From NCBI GenBank assembly GCA_003104995.1, contig PQAO01000010.1, positions 1 to 48,628 on the forward strand: DNA of 48,628 nucleotides, read 5' to 3'. Positions 16,487 through 25,087 of the stretch are shown here, one piece after another. Source of the stretch: Dehalococcoidia bacterium. GTDB lineage: Bacteria; Chloroflexota; Dehalococcoidia; Tepidiformales; Tepidiformaceae. The number at the start of each line of letters is the position of its first letter. Within the stretch, counting starts at the first letter, position 1. The notes beneath the pieces are model-generated. The model was not told the origin of the DNA. It made no database searches and was given only the letters and a program-made list of their open reading frames with translations. A program made the position numbers and the translations under genes.

Positions 16487-17953
16487 GTGGAACTCTCTCT
16501 CCTCGTCTTCCTCCCCGCCGCCGCGGCCGGCGTCATCCTTCTGCTCCCCCGGAGCATGGAACAGCACTCCCGCTGGGTCGCCCTGGGTGTCTCCGTCGCG
16601 ATGCTGGCGCTCTCGATCCAGATGTTCTTCGCGTTCGATCTGAACAAGGACGGCTACCAGTACGTCGTCGATAAGAAGTGGGTCGAAATCGGCCAGTTCG
16701 AACTCCGCTACATCCTCGGCGTCGATGGGCTGAGCATGCCGCTCCTGCTGCTGACGACCTGCCTGACGGTGGTGTCGGTCCTGGTCTCGTTCAGCATCAC
16801 CCTGCGGCCCCGCGCCTACTTCGCCTCGCTGCTCATCCTGGCCAGCTCAGTCGTCGGCGTCTTCGTCGCGCTCGACTTCATGCTCTTCTTCCTGTTCTGG
16901 GAACTCGAGCTGTTCCCGATGTACCTGCTCATCTCGGTCTGGGGCTCGGGGCGCAAAGAGTATTCGGCCATGAAGTTCGTGCTGTACACGATCGCCGGCT
17001 CGGCCTTCATGCTGATCGGCATCCTCGTGCTCGCCTTCGCCGGCGACACGTTCGATATCCGCCTCCTGAGCGCCGAGGGCCGTATCGCCGACCCGCTGAT
17101 ACCCCTCGGATGGGTGTTCTTCTTCCTTTTCGTGGGATTCGCGGTGAAGCTGCCGATCGTCCCGCTCCACACCTGGCTGCCCGATGCCCACGGCGACGCT
17201 CCCACCGCGGTCTCGGTCATGCTCGCGGGCGTGCTGCTGAAGATGGGCGGTTACGGGCTCATTCGGATGTGCGTCACGATGATGCCCGATGTCGCCCAGG
17301 ACTGGGACGTCTGGTTCGCGGCGATCGGCGCCATCAGCGTGCTCTACGGCGCCTTCCTTACCCTCCGCCAGACTGACTTGAAGCGGCTTATCGCGTATTC
17401 ATCCGTGAGCCACATGGGCCTCGTGCTCCTCGGTATCGGTGCGCTGGGGAACACCGGGCTGGTCGGCGCCACCTACCAGATGCTCGCCCACGGCCTTGTT
17501 ACCGGCCTCATGTTTGTGATGGTCGGCCTCCTGTACGAACGGACCCACACGCGCGAGATCGCGCGGCTCGGCGGCCTCGCTCGCCAGATGCCGCTGATTG
17601 CGAGCGGCATGGTGTTCGCCGGGTTCGCCAGCCTCGGCCTCCCCGCACTCGCCGGGTTCATCGGCGAGATCACCGTTTTCCTTGGGACCTTCCAGAAGTA
17701 CGAGTGGGCCGTCCTCATGTCGATCTTCGGCGTCGTCCTGTCAGCCGGCTACATCCTCTGGATGCTTCAGCGCGTCGTCTTCGGGCCAGTCAAGCACGAA
17801 TGGGATGGCGTCACCGACCAGCGGCATTGGTGGGAGCACACAGTGGTCATCGGGCTGGTCGCGCTGGTCGTGCTCCTGGGGGTCTACCCCGACCTCATGA
17901 CCGAGATGATCGAACCGGCGATCGATTCCATCGTGCTGAGGATTGAAGCGTGA
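16487..17953 (+). CDS. nuoM: NADH-quinone oxidoreductase subunit M
   Basis: Antiporter-like proton-pumping subunit, 488 residues. Segments seen: FWELELFPMYLLISVWG (about 138-154, conserved Glu), VKLPIVPLHTWLPDAHGDAPTAVSVMLAG (about 222-250) with the channel Lys, and YSSVSHMGLVLLGIGALG (about 303-320). The GTG start is preceded by TAGGAGGCGG, one of the strongest Shine-Dalgarno sequences in the operon. It starts 9 bases after nuoL and its stop overlaps nuoN. Confidence 0.96.
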   Translation: MELSLLVFLPAAAAGVILLLPRSMEQHSRWVALGVSVAMLALSIQMFFAFDLNKDGYQYVVDKKWVEIGQFELRYILGVDGLSMPLLLLTTCLTVVSVLVSFSITLRPRAYFASLLILASSVVGVFVALDFMLFFLFWELELFPMYLLISVWGSGRKEYSAMKFVLYTIAGSAFMLIGILVLAFAGDTFDIRLLSAEGRIADPLIPLGWVFFFLFVGFAVKLPIVPLHTWLPDAHGDAPTAVSVMLAGVLLKMGGYGLIRMCVTMMPDVAQDWDVWFAAIGAISVLYGAFLTLRQTDLKRLIAYSSVSHMGLVLLGIGALGNTGLVGATYQMLAHGLVTGLMFVMVGLLYERTHTREIARLGGLARQMPLIASGMVFAGFASLGLPALAGFIGEITVFLGTFQKYEWAVLMSIFGVVLSAGYILWMLQRVVFGPVKHEWDGVTDQRHWWEHTVVIGLVALVVLLGVYPDLMTEMIEPAIDSIVLRIEA

Positions 17954-19407
17954 ACAGTCTGGATGTCGTTGGTCCTCAGCTAGCCGTCCTCGTCGCAGCC
18001 GGACTGGTGCTGCTCCTGGACTCCCTGGTCCCGCAGCAACGCCGTCTGCTTCCCGTGGTGGCCCTGCTCGGCCTCATCGTGTCCGCTCTCTGGACCACCT
18101 CCTGGGTCGGCCGGGGTGATTACCAGTTTCTTTTCGACGGCACGCTGGCCCTCGATAAGTACTCGGTCTTCTTCTACTACGTCTTCGCCGGTATCACGGC
18201 CACCGTCGTGCTCGCGTCCATCGATTGGGTGAACCGCGAAGGACGCGGCCAAGGCGAGTACTACGCCCTGGTGCTCACGGTCTGCAGCGGGCTCATGTTC
18301 CTCGCCGCCTCCCGGGACCTCATTACCATCTTCCTCGCGCTCGAACTCTCCTCCATCCCGCAGTACATCCTGGCGGGCTGGGGCAAGGATTCGAAGTCCA
18401 GTGAGGCCGGCCTCAAGTACCTCCTCCTCGGTGCAATAGCCTCGTCGCTCCTCCTGTACGGCATGGCACTCATCTACGGCATCACGGGCACGACCTTGTT
18501 GCCCGAGATTGCGGCCGCGATCAAAGCCGATGGCGAGACCTACCGGGGACTGCTCATCGTCGCAACCATCCTGCTCATCGCCGGGTTCGGCTTCAAAATG
18601 GCGGTCGTCCCGTTCCAGATGTGGGTCCCGGATGTCTACCAGGGTGCCCCCACTCCGGTGGCCGCCTTCCTCTCTGTAGGTTCCAAAGCGGCAGCTTTCG
18701 CGGTCGTCATCCGCATCTTCTTCGAAGGCCTGGACGCCGACTTCCTCAGCGACGACTGGTCGATGATCTTCGCGGTCCTTGCCGCTGCCTCCATGACGCT
18801 TGGGAACGTCATGGCGATCGTCCAGACAGATATCAAGCGGATGCTCGGATACTCCTCGGTCGCCCAGGCCGGGAACTTCATGATCGGGCTGGCCGCCATC
18901 AGCGTGGCCGGAAATGAGTTCACGCTGGGCGCCAGTGCAATCCTGCTCTTCGTGGCCGCCTATGCATTCACCAACCTGGGCGCCTTCGTCGGCGTCATCG
19001 CGATCTCCCAGCGTATCGGCAGCGACCAGATCAAGGACTACGCAGGCATGTGGAAGCGCTCTCCGGTGCTCGCCCTGGCGGTGGCCTTCTGCCTGATCTC
19101 GCTCACCGGAATCCCACCCACCGTCGGATTCTGGGCGAAGCTCTATATCTTCAACGCCGGCATCCGGGCCGATCTCGTCTGGCTGGTCCTGATCGGCGTG
19201 CTCAACAGCGTCGTGGCCGGCTATTACTACCTCTCGGTCGCTCGCCAGATGTTCATGGGCGATGCCGAGGAGGACAAGAAGTTCCGCGCCTCCCCGTCCA
19301 TCACGATGGCCCTCGGCGCTGCGACGATTGGCGTGATCGTGTTCGGTATCATCCCCATGCCGTTGATGTCGGCCGCCCAGGACGCGGCCGAGATCTTCGC
19401 ACGCTAA
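17950..19407 (+). CDS. nuoN: NADH-quinone oxidoreductase subunit N
   Basis: Third antiporter-like subunit, 485 residues with about 14 helices. Motifs: FLALELSSIPQYILAGWGKDSKSSEAGLKYLLLGA (about 122-156) with Glu and Lys of the pump, KMAVVPFQMWVPDVYQGAPTPV (about 216-237), and the late TGIPPTVGFWAKLYIF helix (about 383-398). The GTG start overlaps the nuoM stop as GTGA. It is the last contiguous complex I gene; ybeY begins one base after its stop. Confidence 0.96.
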   Translation: MNSLDVVGPQLAVLVAAGLVLLLDSLVPQQRRLLPVVALLGLIVSALWTTSWVGRGDYQFLFDGTLALDKYSVFFYYVFAGITATVVLASIDWVNREGRGQGEYYALVLTVCSGLMFLAASRDLITIFLALELSSIPQYILAGWGKDSKSSEAGLKYLLLGAIASSLLLYGMALIYGITGTTLLPEIAAAIKADGETYRGLLIVATILLIAGFGFKMAVVPFQMWVPDVYQGAPTPVAAFLSVGSKAAAFAVVIRIFFEGLDADFLSDDWSMIFAVLAAASMTLGNVMAIVQTDIKRMLGYSSVAQAGNFMIGLAAISVAGNEFTLGASAILLFVAAYAFTNLGAFVGVIAISQRIGSDQIKDYAGMWKRSPVLALAVAFCLISLTGIPPTVGFWAKLYIFNAGIRADLVWLVLIGVLNSVVAGYYYLSVARQMFMGDAEEDKKFRASPSITMALGAATIGVIVFGIIPMPLMSAAQDAAEIFAR

Positions 19408-19408
19408 C

Positions 19409-19885
19409 GTGTACGACGACCTGCCCTACGACATCGCGATCGAAGTTGCCATCGAAGCTCCTGCGCTCGATGTCGAGGCTCTCCACCACCTCGCCGTCCG
19501 CGTAATGGCGGGCGAAAACGTCGAGGCAGGTACCGCGCTCGCTGTCCTGCTTACCGGCGACGACGAGATCCGCCAGCTCAACAACCAGTTCCTGGGGATC
19601 GACGAGCCGACCGATGTCCTCTCGTTCCCTGATGAGTCGGACGATTTCGTCCAGGCGCTCTCGGAGGAGAAGCTTCTCGGGGATATCGCCATTTCCCTGC
19701 CGACTGCCCGTCGCCAGGCGGACGCGGTCAGTCACTCGCTCGACGCGGAGCTTGCCCACCTGCTCACCCACGGCATCCTCCACCTCTGCGGCTATGACCA
19801 CGTCAACAGCGATGAAGAAGAGGCAACGATGCGCGCCCGCGAGGAGCACTACCTCGGGGACCTCCACCTGGTCCACGACCACTAG
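19409..19885 (+). CDS. ybeY: Endoribonuclease YbeY (16S rRNA maturation)
   Basis: Single-strand zinc endoribonuclease of the UPF0054 family, acting in 16S rRNA 3' maturation and ribosome quality control. 158 residues. The metal site is HGILHLCGYDH (about 126-136), matching H-G-x-L-H-L-x-G-Y-D-H with all three His. The upstream PTDVLSFP segment (about 67-74) is equally diagnostic. The GTG starts one base after nuoN, so it rides on the nuo transcript, an unusual place for a gene normally found with phoH, dgkA or era. Confidence 0.93.
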   Translation: MYDDLPYDIAIEVAIEAPALDVEALHHLAVRVMAGENVEAGTALAVLLTGDDEIRQLNNQFLGIDEPTDVLSFPDESDDFVQALSEEKLLGDIAISLPTARRQADAVSHSLDAELAHLLTHGILHLCGYDHVNSDEEEATMRAREEHYLGDLHLVHDH

Positions 19886-20053
19886 CCGTAGTGTCTCCAA
19901 TGCTTGCTTGGCTGACGACTCCGTGCTGAGTTCGGACAAGGGGCACACCTCCGCACGGCCAGCATCGGGCTCGCTCGAAAAGGGCGAAAGCAGGTGGTGG
20001 CAGAATGCCCCCGACGACGCCCGGCCATGACGCGCACCTTAGCCGGGCTTTCA

Positions 20054-20081
20054 GCTATAGTAGTGTCCGATTTCACAAACG
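20054..20081 (+). promoter_or_regulatory. Candidate -10 box and shared leader motif upstream of nuoE
   Basis: GCTATAGT (20054-20061) and ATTTCACAAACG (20070-20081) are both identical to elements before nuoA, though separated by 8 bases here and 22 there. No good -35 was found at the right distance. The 210-base gap between ybeY and nuoE holds nothing else I can name, apart from a weak CACTA-GCCG-TAGTG hairpin at 19880-19893 over the ybeY stop. Confidence 0.4.
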
Positions 20082-20095
20082 AGAGGTCCCGGTCG

Positions 20096-20569
20096 ATGAC
20101 CGCTGAACCCGGTGTGCAGGAGCTCCGAGAGCTTGTAGCCGAATTCGAGCCAGGACGCGGGCATATTATGCCAGCGCTCCACAAAGTCCAGGATACGTAT
20201 GGCTACATAACGCGTACCGCCATCGAAGTGGTCGCCCGCCAGCTCAACACCACCCCTGCCCTTATTTACGGGACTGTCTCTTTCTATTCAGACTTCCGCA
20301 CCCACCCCCCGGCCGAGACCGAAGTCGCCTGGTGCTGCGGCCCCGCCTGCCGGGTCATGGGGGGCGACCGCATCCGCGAAGCGCTCCAGCAGGAGTTCGA
20401 ACTCCCCCTCAACGGTCAGACCCCCGACCACCGCATCGGCCTCCACATCGGCCAGTGCAACGGCACCTGCAGCGAAGCTCCACAGGTCTGGGTCAACGGC
20501 GAGGTGGTCGGCAATCTCACCGTCACGAAGGCTATCCGCCTCGCGCGCGAACTGAAGGCCGGCGAATGA
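20096..20569 (+). CDS. nuoE: NADH-quinone oxidoreductase subunit E (24-kDa, [2Fe-2S] thioredoxin-like)
   Basis: Peripheral electron-input subunit that pairs with NuoF. 157 residues from the ATG at 20096, with GAGAGG nine bases upstream; the frame is open 34 codons further but without support. The N-terminal helical bundle (about 8-65) leads into the thioredoxin-like domain. All four [2Fe-2S] ligands are in place: C80 and C85 (C-x4-C), C121 and C125 (C-x3-C, followed by EAP). The stop overlaps the nuoF ATG. It may serve complex I or a separate NAD-linked enzyme such as a formate dehydrogenase or hydrogenase, because nuoG is missing here and the pair has its own leader. Confidence 0.92.
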   Translation: MTAEPGVQELRELVAEFEPGRGHIMPALHKVQDTYGYITRTAIEVVARQLNTTPALIYGTVSFYSDFRTHPPAETEVAWCCGPACRVMGGDRIREALQQEFELPLNGQTPDHRIGLHIGQCNGTCSEAPQVWVNGEVVGNLTVTKAIRLARELKAGE

Positions 20570-22455
20570 ACGCCCGCCTCGAAGCCCTCATCTCGTCCGC
20601 GAAGCAGTCCTGGGCTTCCGAGCAGGCCTCGGGCCGTGTCCGCATCAACGTCACGCTCGACACGTCTTCGCAGGCGAAGGGCGCCGCCACGGTCATCGAG
20701 AAGCTCCAGGCCGCCGTCGCTGCGAAGAAGCTCGTCGCCGATGTCGGCATCACCGGTTCCTGGGGATTCTGCTGGATGGAGCCGTGCGTCACCGTGCGCA
20801 CCGCAGCCGGCACCCAGACGGTGCTCTACGGAAACGTCACGCCCGAGCGCGTGGATGAGCTGATCGAAAAGGTTGCCGCCGGGCAAGATATGCCCGAGCT
20901 CGCCCTCGGCGTGGTCGAAGGTAACCCGACCGCAGATATACCCCTCCTGAGCGACCACCCGTTCATGCAGGGCCAGGTCCGCCGCCTGATGGCCAACCTG
21001 GGCATCACCGACCCCGAGAACATCGACCACTACCTCGCCCATGGCGGGTACGAAGGATTCGGCAAGTCGCTCGAGCTGGATGCCGAGGCCATCGTGAAAG
21101 AGGTGCTCGACTCCGGCCTCGGCGGCCGCGCCGGCGGCGGCTTCCCTGCCGGCCGCAAGTGGGACTTCCTGCGCACGGCCACCACCTCGCCGCGCTACCT
21201 GGTTTGTAATGCCGATGAGGGTGACCCCGGTGCGTGGGTGAACCGCGTTCTCATGGAGGGCGATCCCCACCTCATCGTCGAAGGCATGCTCATCGCTGCC
21301 CTCGCCGGACACGCCGACGCAGGCTACATCTACATTCGCTACGAATACCCGCTCGCCTTCGCCCGCATGCAGAAGGCCGTCGAACAGGCCTATGCAAAGG
21401 GTCTCCTCGGAAAGGACATCCTCGGCAGCGGCAAGGACTTCGAGATCGTGGTCTTCCTCGGCGCCGGCTCCTACGTTTGCGGCGAGGAAACCGGCCTCAT
21501 CAACTCCATCGACAGCTACCGCGGCATGCCCCGCATCAAGCCACCGTTCCCTGCCCAGGCTGGCCTCTGGAACAAGCCGACGAACGTCAACAACGTCGAG
21601 TCCTATGCCAACGCCCCCATGATCATGCGCAACGGCGCCCACTGGTGGAGTTCGGTCAGCGACGCCAAGGAGAAGGGCACCAAGATGTTCACCTTCTCCG
21701 GCTCGGTGAACTGGGCCGGCTGCGTCGAAATCCCGTTCGGACCCACCATCGGCGAAGTCATCGACCGCTGGTGCGGCGGTATGCGCCCAGGCCTCGAACT
21801 CAAGGGCTTCCAGCCTGGCGGCCCGCTCTCTGGCATCGCCACCGCGAACCGCGACCTCACCCTCACCCTCGACCCCTACCGAGAGCTCGGCATGTTTCTC
21901 GGTGGCGGCGGCATCGTCTTTTTCGACCAGCACACCTGCACCGTTGACCTGTGCAGCTACTTCCTGGGCTTCTGCGAAGACGAGAGCTGCGGCCGCTGCA
22001 CCACCTGCCACGGCGGCACCCAGCGCGCCGTCGAAATCCTTCGCCGGATCCAGGCCGGCGGCGGCCGCGACGTCGATTTCCAGAACTTCCAGAACCTTGT
22101 GACCACCCTCGTCTGGTCCAACTGCTTCCACGGCCAGTTCGCGATGACCACCGTGAAGACCGCCGTCAAGGCTTTCGAAGATGAGTGGCGCGAGCACATC
22201 TTCGACAAGCGCTGCCGCGCGGGCGTCTGCCAGGGGCTCATCGATTACCGCGTGCGCGCGCCCGGCGACCCGGCCCTCGTCGAGGCGGCTGATGTGTGCC
22301 CGACCGGCGCCATCGTCCCGGATCGCTCGGGCTACACCATCGACGACCCGCGCTGCATCCGGTGCGGCGCCTGCAAGGAGATTGCCCCGAACGCCATCGA
22401 GGTGGCCGACCGCTTCGCCGTGAGCGTCGCCGAAGGGGCAGCGGCGGGCGGCTAA
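20566..22455 (+). CDS. nuoF: NuoF-like FMN/NADH subunit with degenerate N-terminal thioredoxin-like and C-terminal ferredoxin domains
   Basis: NADH-oxidising flavoprotein of 629 residues, much longer than plain NuoF (about 430) and laid out like HndC/HydB/HoxF-type subunits. Residues about 25-110 are a thioredoxin-like [2Fe-2S] domain in which only one of four ligands (C69) remains; TLDTSS stands where the first two Cys belong and S65 replaces the third. The core is intact: GRAGGGFPAG (about 188), NADEGDPGAW (about 216), CGEETG, and the N3-type [4Fe-4S] ligands C475, C478, C481, C520. The C-terminal 2[4Fe-4S] ferredoxin (about 550-625) keeps C578, C597, C600 and C603 for one cluster and lacks all ligands for the other (Ala607 in place of the last Cys). 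ATGA overlap with nuoE. Confidence 0.92.
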   Translation: MNARLEALISSAKQSWASEQASGRVRINVTLDTSSQAKGAATVIEKLQAAVAAKKLVADVGITGSWGFCWMEPCVTVRTAAGTQTVLYGNVTPERVDELIEKVAAGQDMPELALGVVEGNPTADIPLLSDHPFMQGQVRRLMANLGITDPENIDHYLAHGGYEGFGKSLELDAEAIVKEVLDSGLGGRAGGGFPAGRKWDFLRTATTSPRYLVCNADEGDPGAWVNRVLMEGDPHLIVEGMLIAALAGHADAGYIYIRYEYPLAFARMQKAVEQAYAKGLLGKDILGSGKDFEIVVFLGAGSYVCGEETGLINSIDSYRGMPRIKPPFPAQAGLWNKPTNVNNVESYANAPMIMRNGAHWWSSVSDAKEKGTKMFTFSGSVNWAGCVEIPFGPTIGEVIDRWCGGMRPGLELKGFQPGGPLSGIATANRDLTLTLDPYRELGMFLGGGGIVFFDQHTCTVDLCSYFLGFCEDESCGRCTTCHGGTQRAVEILRRIQAGGGRDVDFQNFQNLVTTLVWSNCFHGQFAMTTVKTAVKAFEDEWREHIFDKRCRAGVCQGLIDYRVRAPGDPALVEAADVCPTGAIVPDRSGYTIDDPRCIRCGACKEIAPNAIEVADRFAVSVAEGAAAGG

Positions 22456-22537
22456 ACGCCCCCCATGGTGCCGCGGGAAGCACATCCGTTCGCCTGCCGG
22501 TAGAATGGCGTATCCCGCCCGGCCGGAGTCGCGCTGC

Positions 22538-25087
22538 GTGTCCACCCCCATCAGGCTCCAATACCTCGAGCTGAAGCAGCGCTACCCGGACACGATCCTG
22601 TTCTTCCGTCTCGGCGACTTCTACGAAACCTTCGATGACGACGCGAAGCTCGTCGCGGGCGAGCTCCAGATCACCCTGACGTCCAAGCCGATGGGGAAGG
22701 ACCTGCGCGTCCCCCTCGCAGGCGTGCCCTATCACAGCATCGATGGTCATGTCGCGAAGCTCGTCGGCCGGGGCTACCGGGTCGCCATTTGCGAGCAGAT
22801 GGCCGACCCCTCCGAAGTGAAAGGCCTCGTGCCCCGCGATGTTGTCCGCGTGGTCACCGCTGGCACCGTCACCGCTGACTCCTCGCTGGATGCCGCCGCG
22901 CCCAACTACCTTGGCGCGCTCGCCCGGCGCAAGGGTGTCGTGGCACTGGCGCTGGCCGACATCACCACCGGCGAAGTCCGGTTGGCGTCCGGTCCCGAGG
23001 CGGAGGCCGAGCTCTTCCGCAGCGCTCCTTCCGAACTGCTCGTCGAAGACCTTACCGACCAGCCGGACGGGTTCGCGGGCGTTGTTGTGACACGTCCGCA
23101 GCTGAGCGACATGGCCGCCGAAGCCGAACTCGCCCGCCAGTTTGGCGACCATGCTTCGGAGAACCTGGTCGGCGCCCCGGCGGAGGCCGCCGCGCTGGCG
23201 CACCTGCTCCTCTACCTGCGCGAGACCTACGCCGCCGCCCTCGGGACGCTCCAGCGCGTGCGCCACATCGCCCCGGCCGGCGTCCTCACCATCGACCAGC
23301 GGACCCTCCGCAACCTGGACGTACTTCCCCAGCCGGGCCGCCAGTCGTCGCTCCTCGCGGTGCTGGATCACTCACGGTCGGCCATGGGCAGCCGCCTCCT
23401 CCGCCAGTGGCTTACCCATCCCCTGCGTGAGGGCGATGCCATCTCCGCGCGCCACGACGCGGTCGCCTGGGCGGTTGGCCATCCGCTGGAGCGGGAGCGT
23501 TGCCAGCTCGTCCTGCGGGGCATGGCCGATTTGGGCCGAATCCTGGGGAAAGTCGGCGCCCGCTCTGCATCGCCCCGTGACCTGGCGGCCCTCCGGGACG
23601 GCCTCCGCGCCACCCTCGACCTCGGCGCGAGGCTTCCCCGGGAAGGACTGCCTCCACTCCTCGCCGAGTCGCTCCACGGCCTGGCGGCCGCGAGCGAGGC
23701 CCTGGTAACCCTCGACGCGGCCCTCGATGACGACCCGCCCGCCGCCTTCGACGAGGGCGGCGTCATCCGCCCGGGCTTCAGCCCGGAGATCGACTCGCTT
23801 CGGGCTCTCACTCGCGATGCGCGGGGGTTCCTCCTCGGCCTCGAACGCCTCGAGCGCGAGCGCACCGGCATCAAGACGCTCAAAGTCGGCCACAACAAGG
23901 TCTTCGGCTATTACATCGAAGTCTCTGCCGCCAACGCCGCCCTGGCCCCGGACCATTACCAGCGCCGCCAGACCCTGGTCGGCGCCGAACGGTACGTCAC
24001 CGAAGAGCTGAAGGAGCACGAGTCGCGGCTGGTTGGTGCCCGCGACCGCCTGGTAGAACTCGAGAAGCAGGCTTTTTCGCAGCTCGCCGAATCGCTCGCG
24101 GCGAACCTCGCCGCGCTCCAGCTTGTCGCCGAGGCCATCGCCCTGATCGACCTCGTCCTCGGCCTGGGGGAGGTCGCAGCCGAGCGTGGCTACGTGCGTC
24201 CCAGCCTCGGTGCTGACGCGCTCCACATCGCCGGCGGACGTCACCCCGTGGTGGAAGCAGCGCTCGGCGCCGGGCGCTTCGTGCCCAACGACTGCACCCT
24301 CGACGCCGATTGCCAGGTGCTCATCCTCACCGGGCCCAACATGAGCGGGAAGTCGACCTTCCTCCGCCAGGTCGCGCTCATCGCGCTGATGGCACAGGCT
24401 GGTTCGTTCGTCCCGGCGGCCGAGGCCCGCCTCCCATTGTTCGACCGCATCTTCACGCGCATCGGCGCCCAGGACGACCTTGCCGCCGGCCAGTCGACCT
24501 TCATGGTCGAGATGGTTGAGACCGCGCAGATCCTCCACCAGGCGACTCCGCAGTCGCTCGTCATCCTCGATGAAGTGGGCCGCGGCACCAGCACGTTCGA
24601 CGGCATGGCGATCGCGCGCTCGGTCGTGGAGTTCCTCCACAACCGGAAGGAGGTCGCCGCCCGCACGCTCTTCGCCACCCACTACCACGAGCTGACAGTG
24701 CTCGAGGATGTGCTCCCGCGCGTTCGTAACGCGCACGTGGCTGTGCACGAAGAGGGCAGCGAGGTCGTCTTCGAACATCGGATCGTTTCCGGCCCGAGCG
24801 ACCGCAGCTATGGCATCCACGTCGCCCGCCTGGCGGGCCTGCCTGGCGCGGTCGTTTCCCGGGCCGAGCACCTGCTGCGCGAACTGGAGGCAGCCCGCGG
24901 CGCCCCCCGCTCTCTCGCGCCAAACGGCCACGTCCCGGCGCAGCCGCCGCTCTTTGGCGGGCCGTCGCCCGTCGAGGAGGCGCTCGCCCGCCTCGATGTG
25001 GATGGTATGACGCCGATCGAGGCAATCCAGAAACTCTATGAGCTGCGGGCGGCTGTCTGCGCCAGACCCGGGGAACCCCGCCGGTGA
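22538..25087 (+). CDS. mutS: DNA mismatch repair protein MutS
   Basis: Mismatch-recognition ATPase, about 849 residues. The Phe-X-Glu mismatch wedge is F28-Y29-E30 in GDFYE. The connector, lever/clamp, and ATPase domains follow in order, with Walker A GPNMSGKST (about 598-606), Walker B VILDEVGRGTSTFDG (about 673-687) and FATHYHEL. The frame is open from an ATG at 22505, but family alignment and a GGAG nine bases upstream favour the GTG at 22538. The C-terminus has the usual short helix-turn-helix-like end. Coupled to mutL through a GTGA overlap. Confidence 0.97.
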   Translation: MSTPIRLQYLELKQRYPDTILFFRLGDFYETFDDDAKLVAGELQITLTSKPMGKDLRVPLAGVPYHSIDGHVAKLVGRGYRVAICEQMADPSEVKGLVPRDVVRVVTAGTVTADSSLDAAAPNYLGALARRKGVVALALADITTGEVRLASGPEAEAELFRSAPSELLVEDLTDQPDGFAGVVVTRPQLSDMAAEAELARQFGDHASENLVGAPAEAAALAHLLLYLRETYAAALGTLQRVRHIAPAGVLTIDQRTLRNLDVLPQPGRQSSLLAVLDHSRSAMGSRLLRQWLTHPLREGDAISARHDAVAWAVGHPLERERCQLVLRGMADLGRILGKVGARSASPRDLAALRDGLRATLDLGARLPREGLPPLLAESLHGLAAASEALVTLDAALDDDPPAAFDEGGVIRPGFSPEIDSLRALTRDARGFLLGLERLERERTGIKTLKVGHNKVFGYYIEVSAANAALAPDHYQRRQTLVGAERYVTEELKEHESRLVGARDRLVELEKQAFSQLAESLAANLAALQLVAEAIALIDLVLGLGEVAAERGYVRPSLGADALHIAGGRHPVVEAALGAGRFVPNDCTLDADCQVLILTGPNMSGKSTFLRQVALIALMAQAGSFVPAAEARLPLFDRIFTRIGAQDDLAAGQSTFMVEMVETAQILHQATPQSLVILDEVGRGTSTFDGMAIARSVVEFLHNRKEVAARTLFATHYHELTVLEDVLPRVRNAHVAVHEEGSEVVFEHRIVSGPSDRSYGIHVARLAGLPGAVVSRAEHLLRELEAARGAPRSLAPNGHVPAQPPLFGGPSPVEEALARLDVDGMTPIEAIQKLYELRAAVCARPGEPRR

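Noticed and set aside
19880..19893. CACTA-GCCG-TAGTG hairpin after ybeY as a terminator
   Set aside because: Stem of only 5 bp and no T-run; overlaps the stop codon. Too weak to call.
22501..22506. TAGAAT before mutS as a promoter -10
   Set aside because: No -35 at 16-18 nt, no TG extension, and it overlaps an in-frame ATG; left as undecided and not listed as a feature.
20416..22551. 711-codon minus-strand open frame opposite nuoE/nuoF
   Set aside because: Antisense shadow; nuoF on the other strand has clear catalytic motifs.
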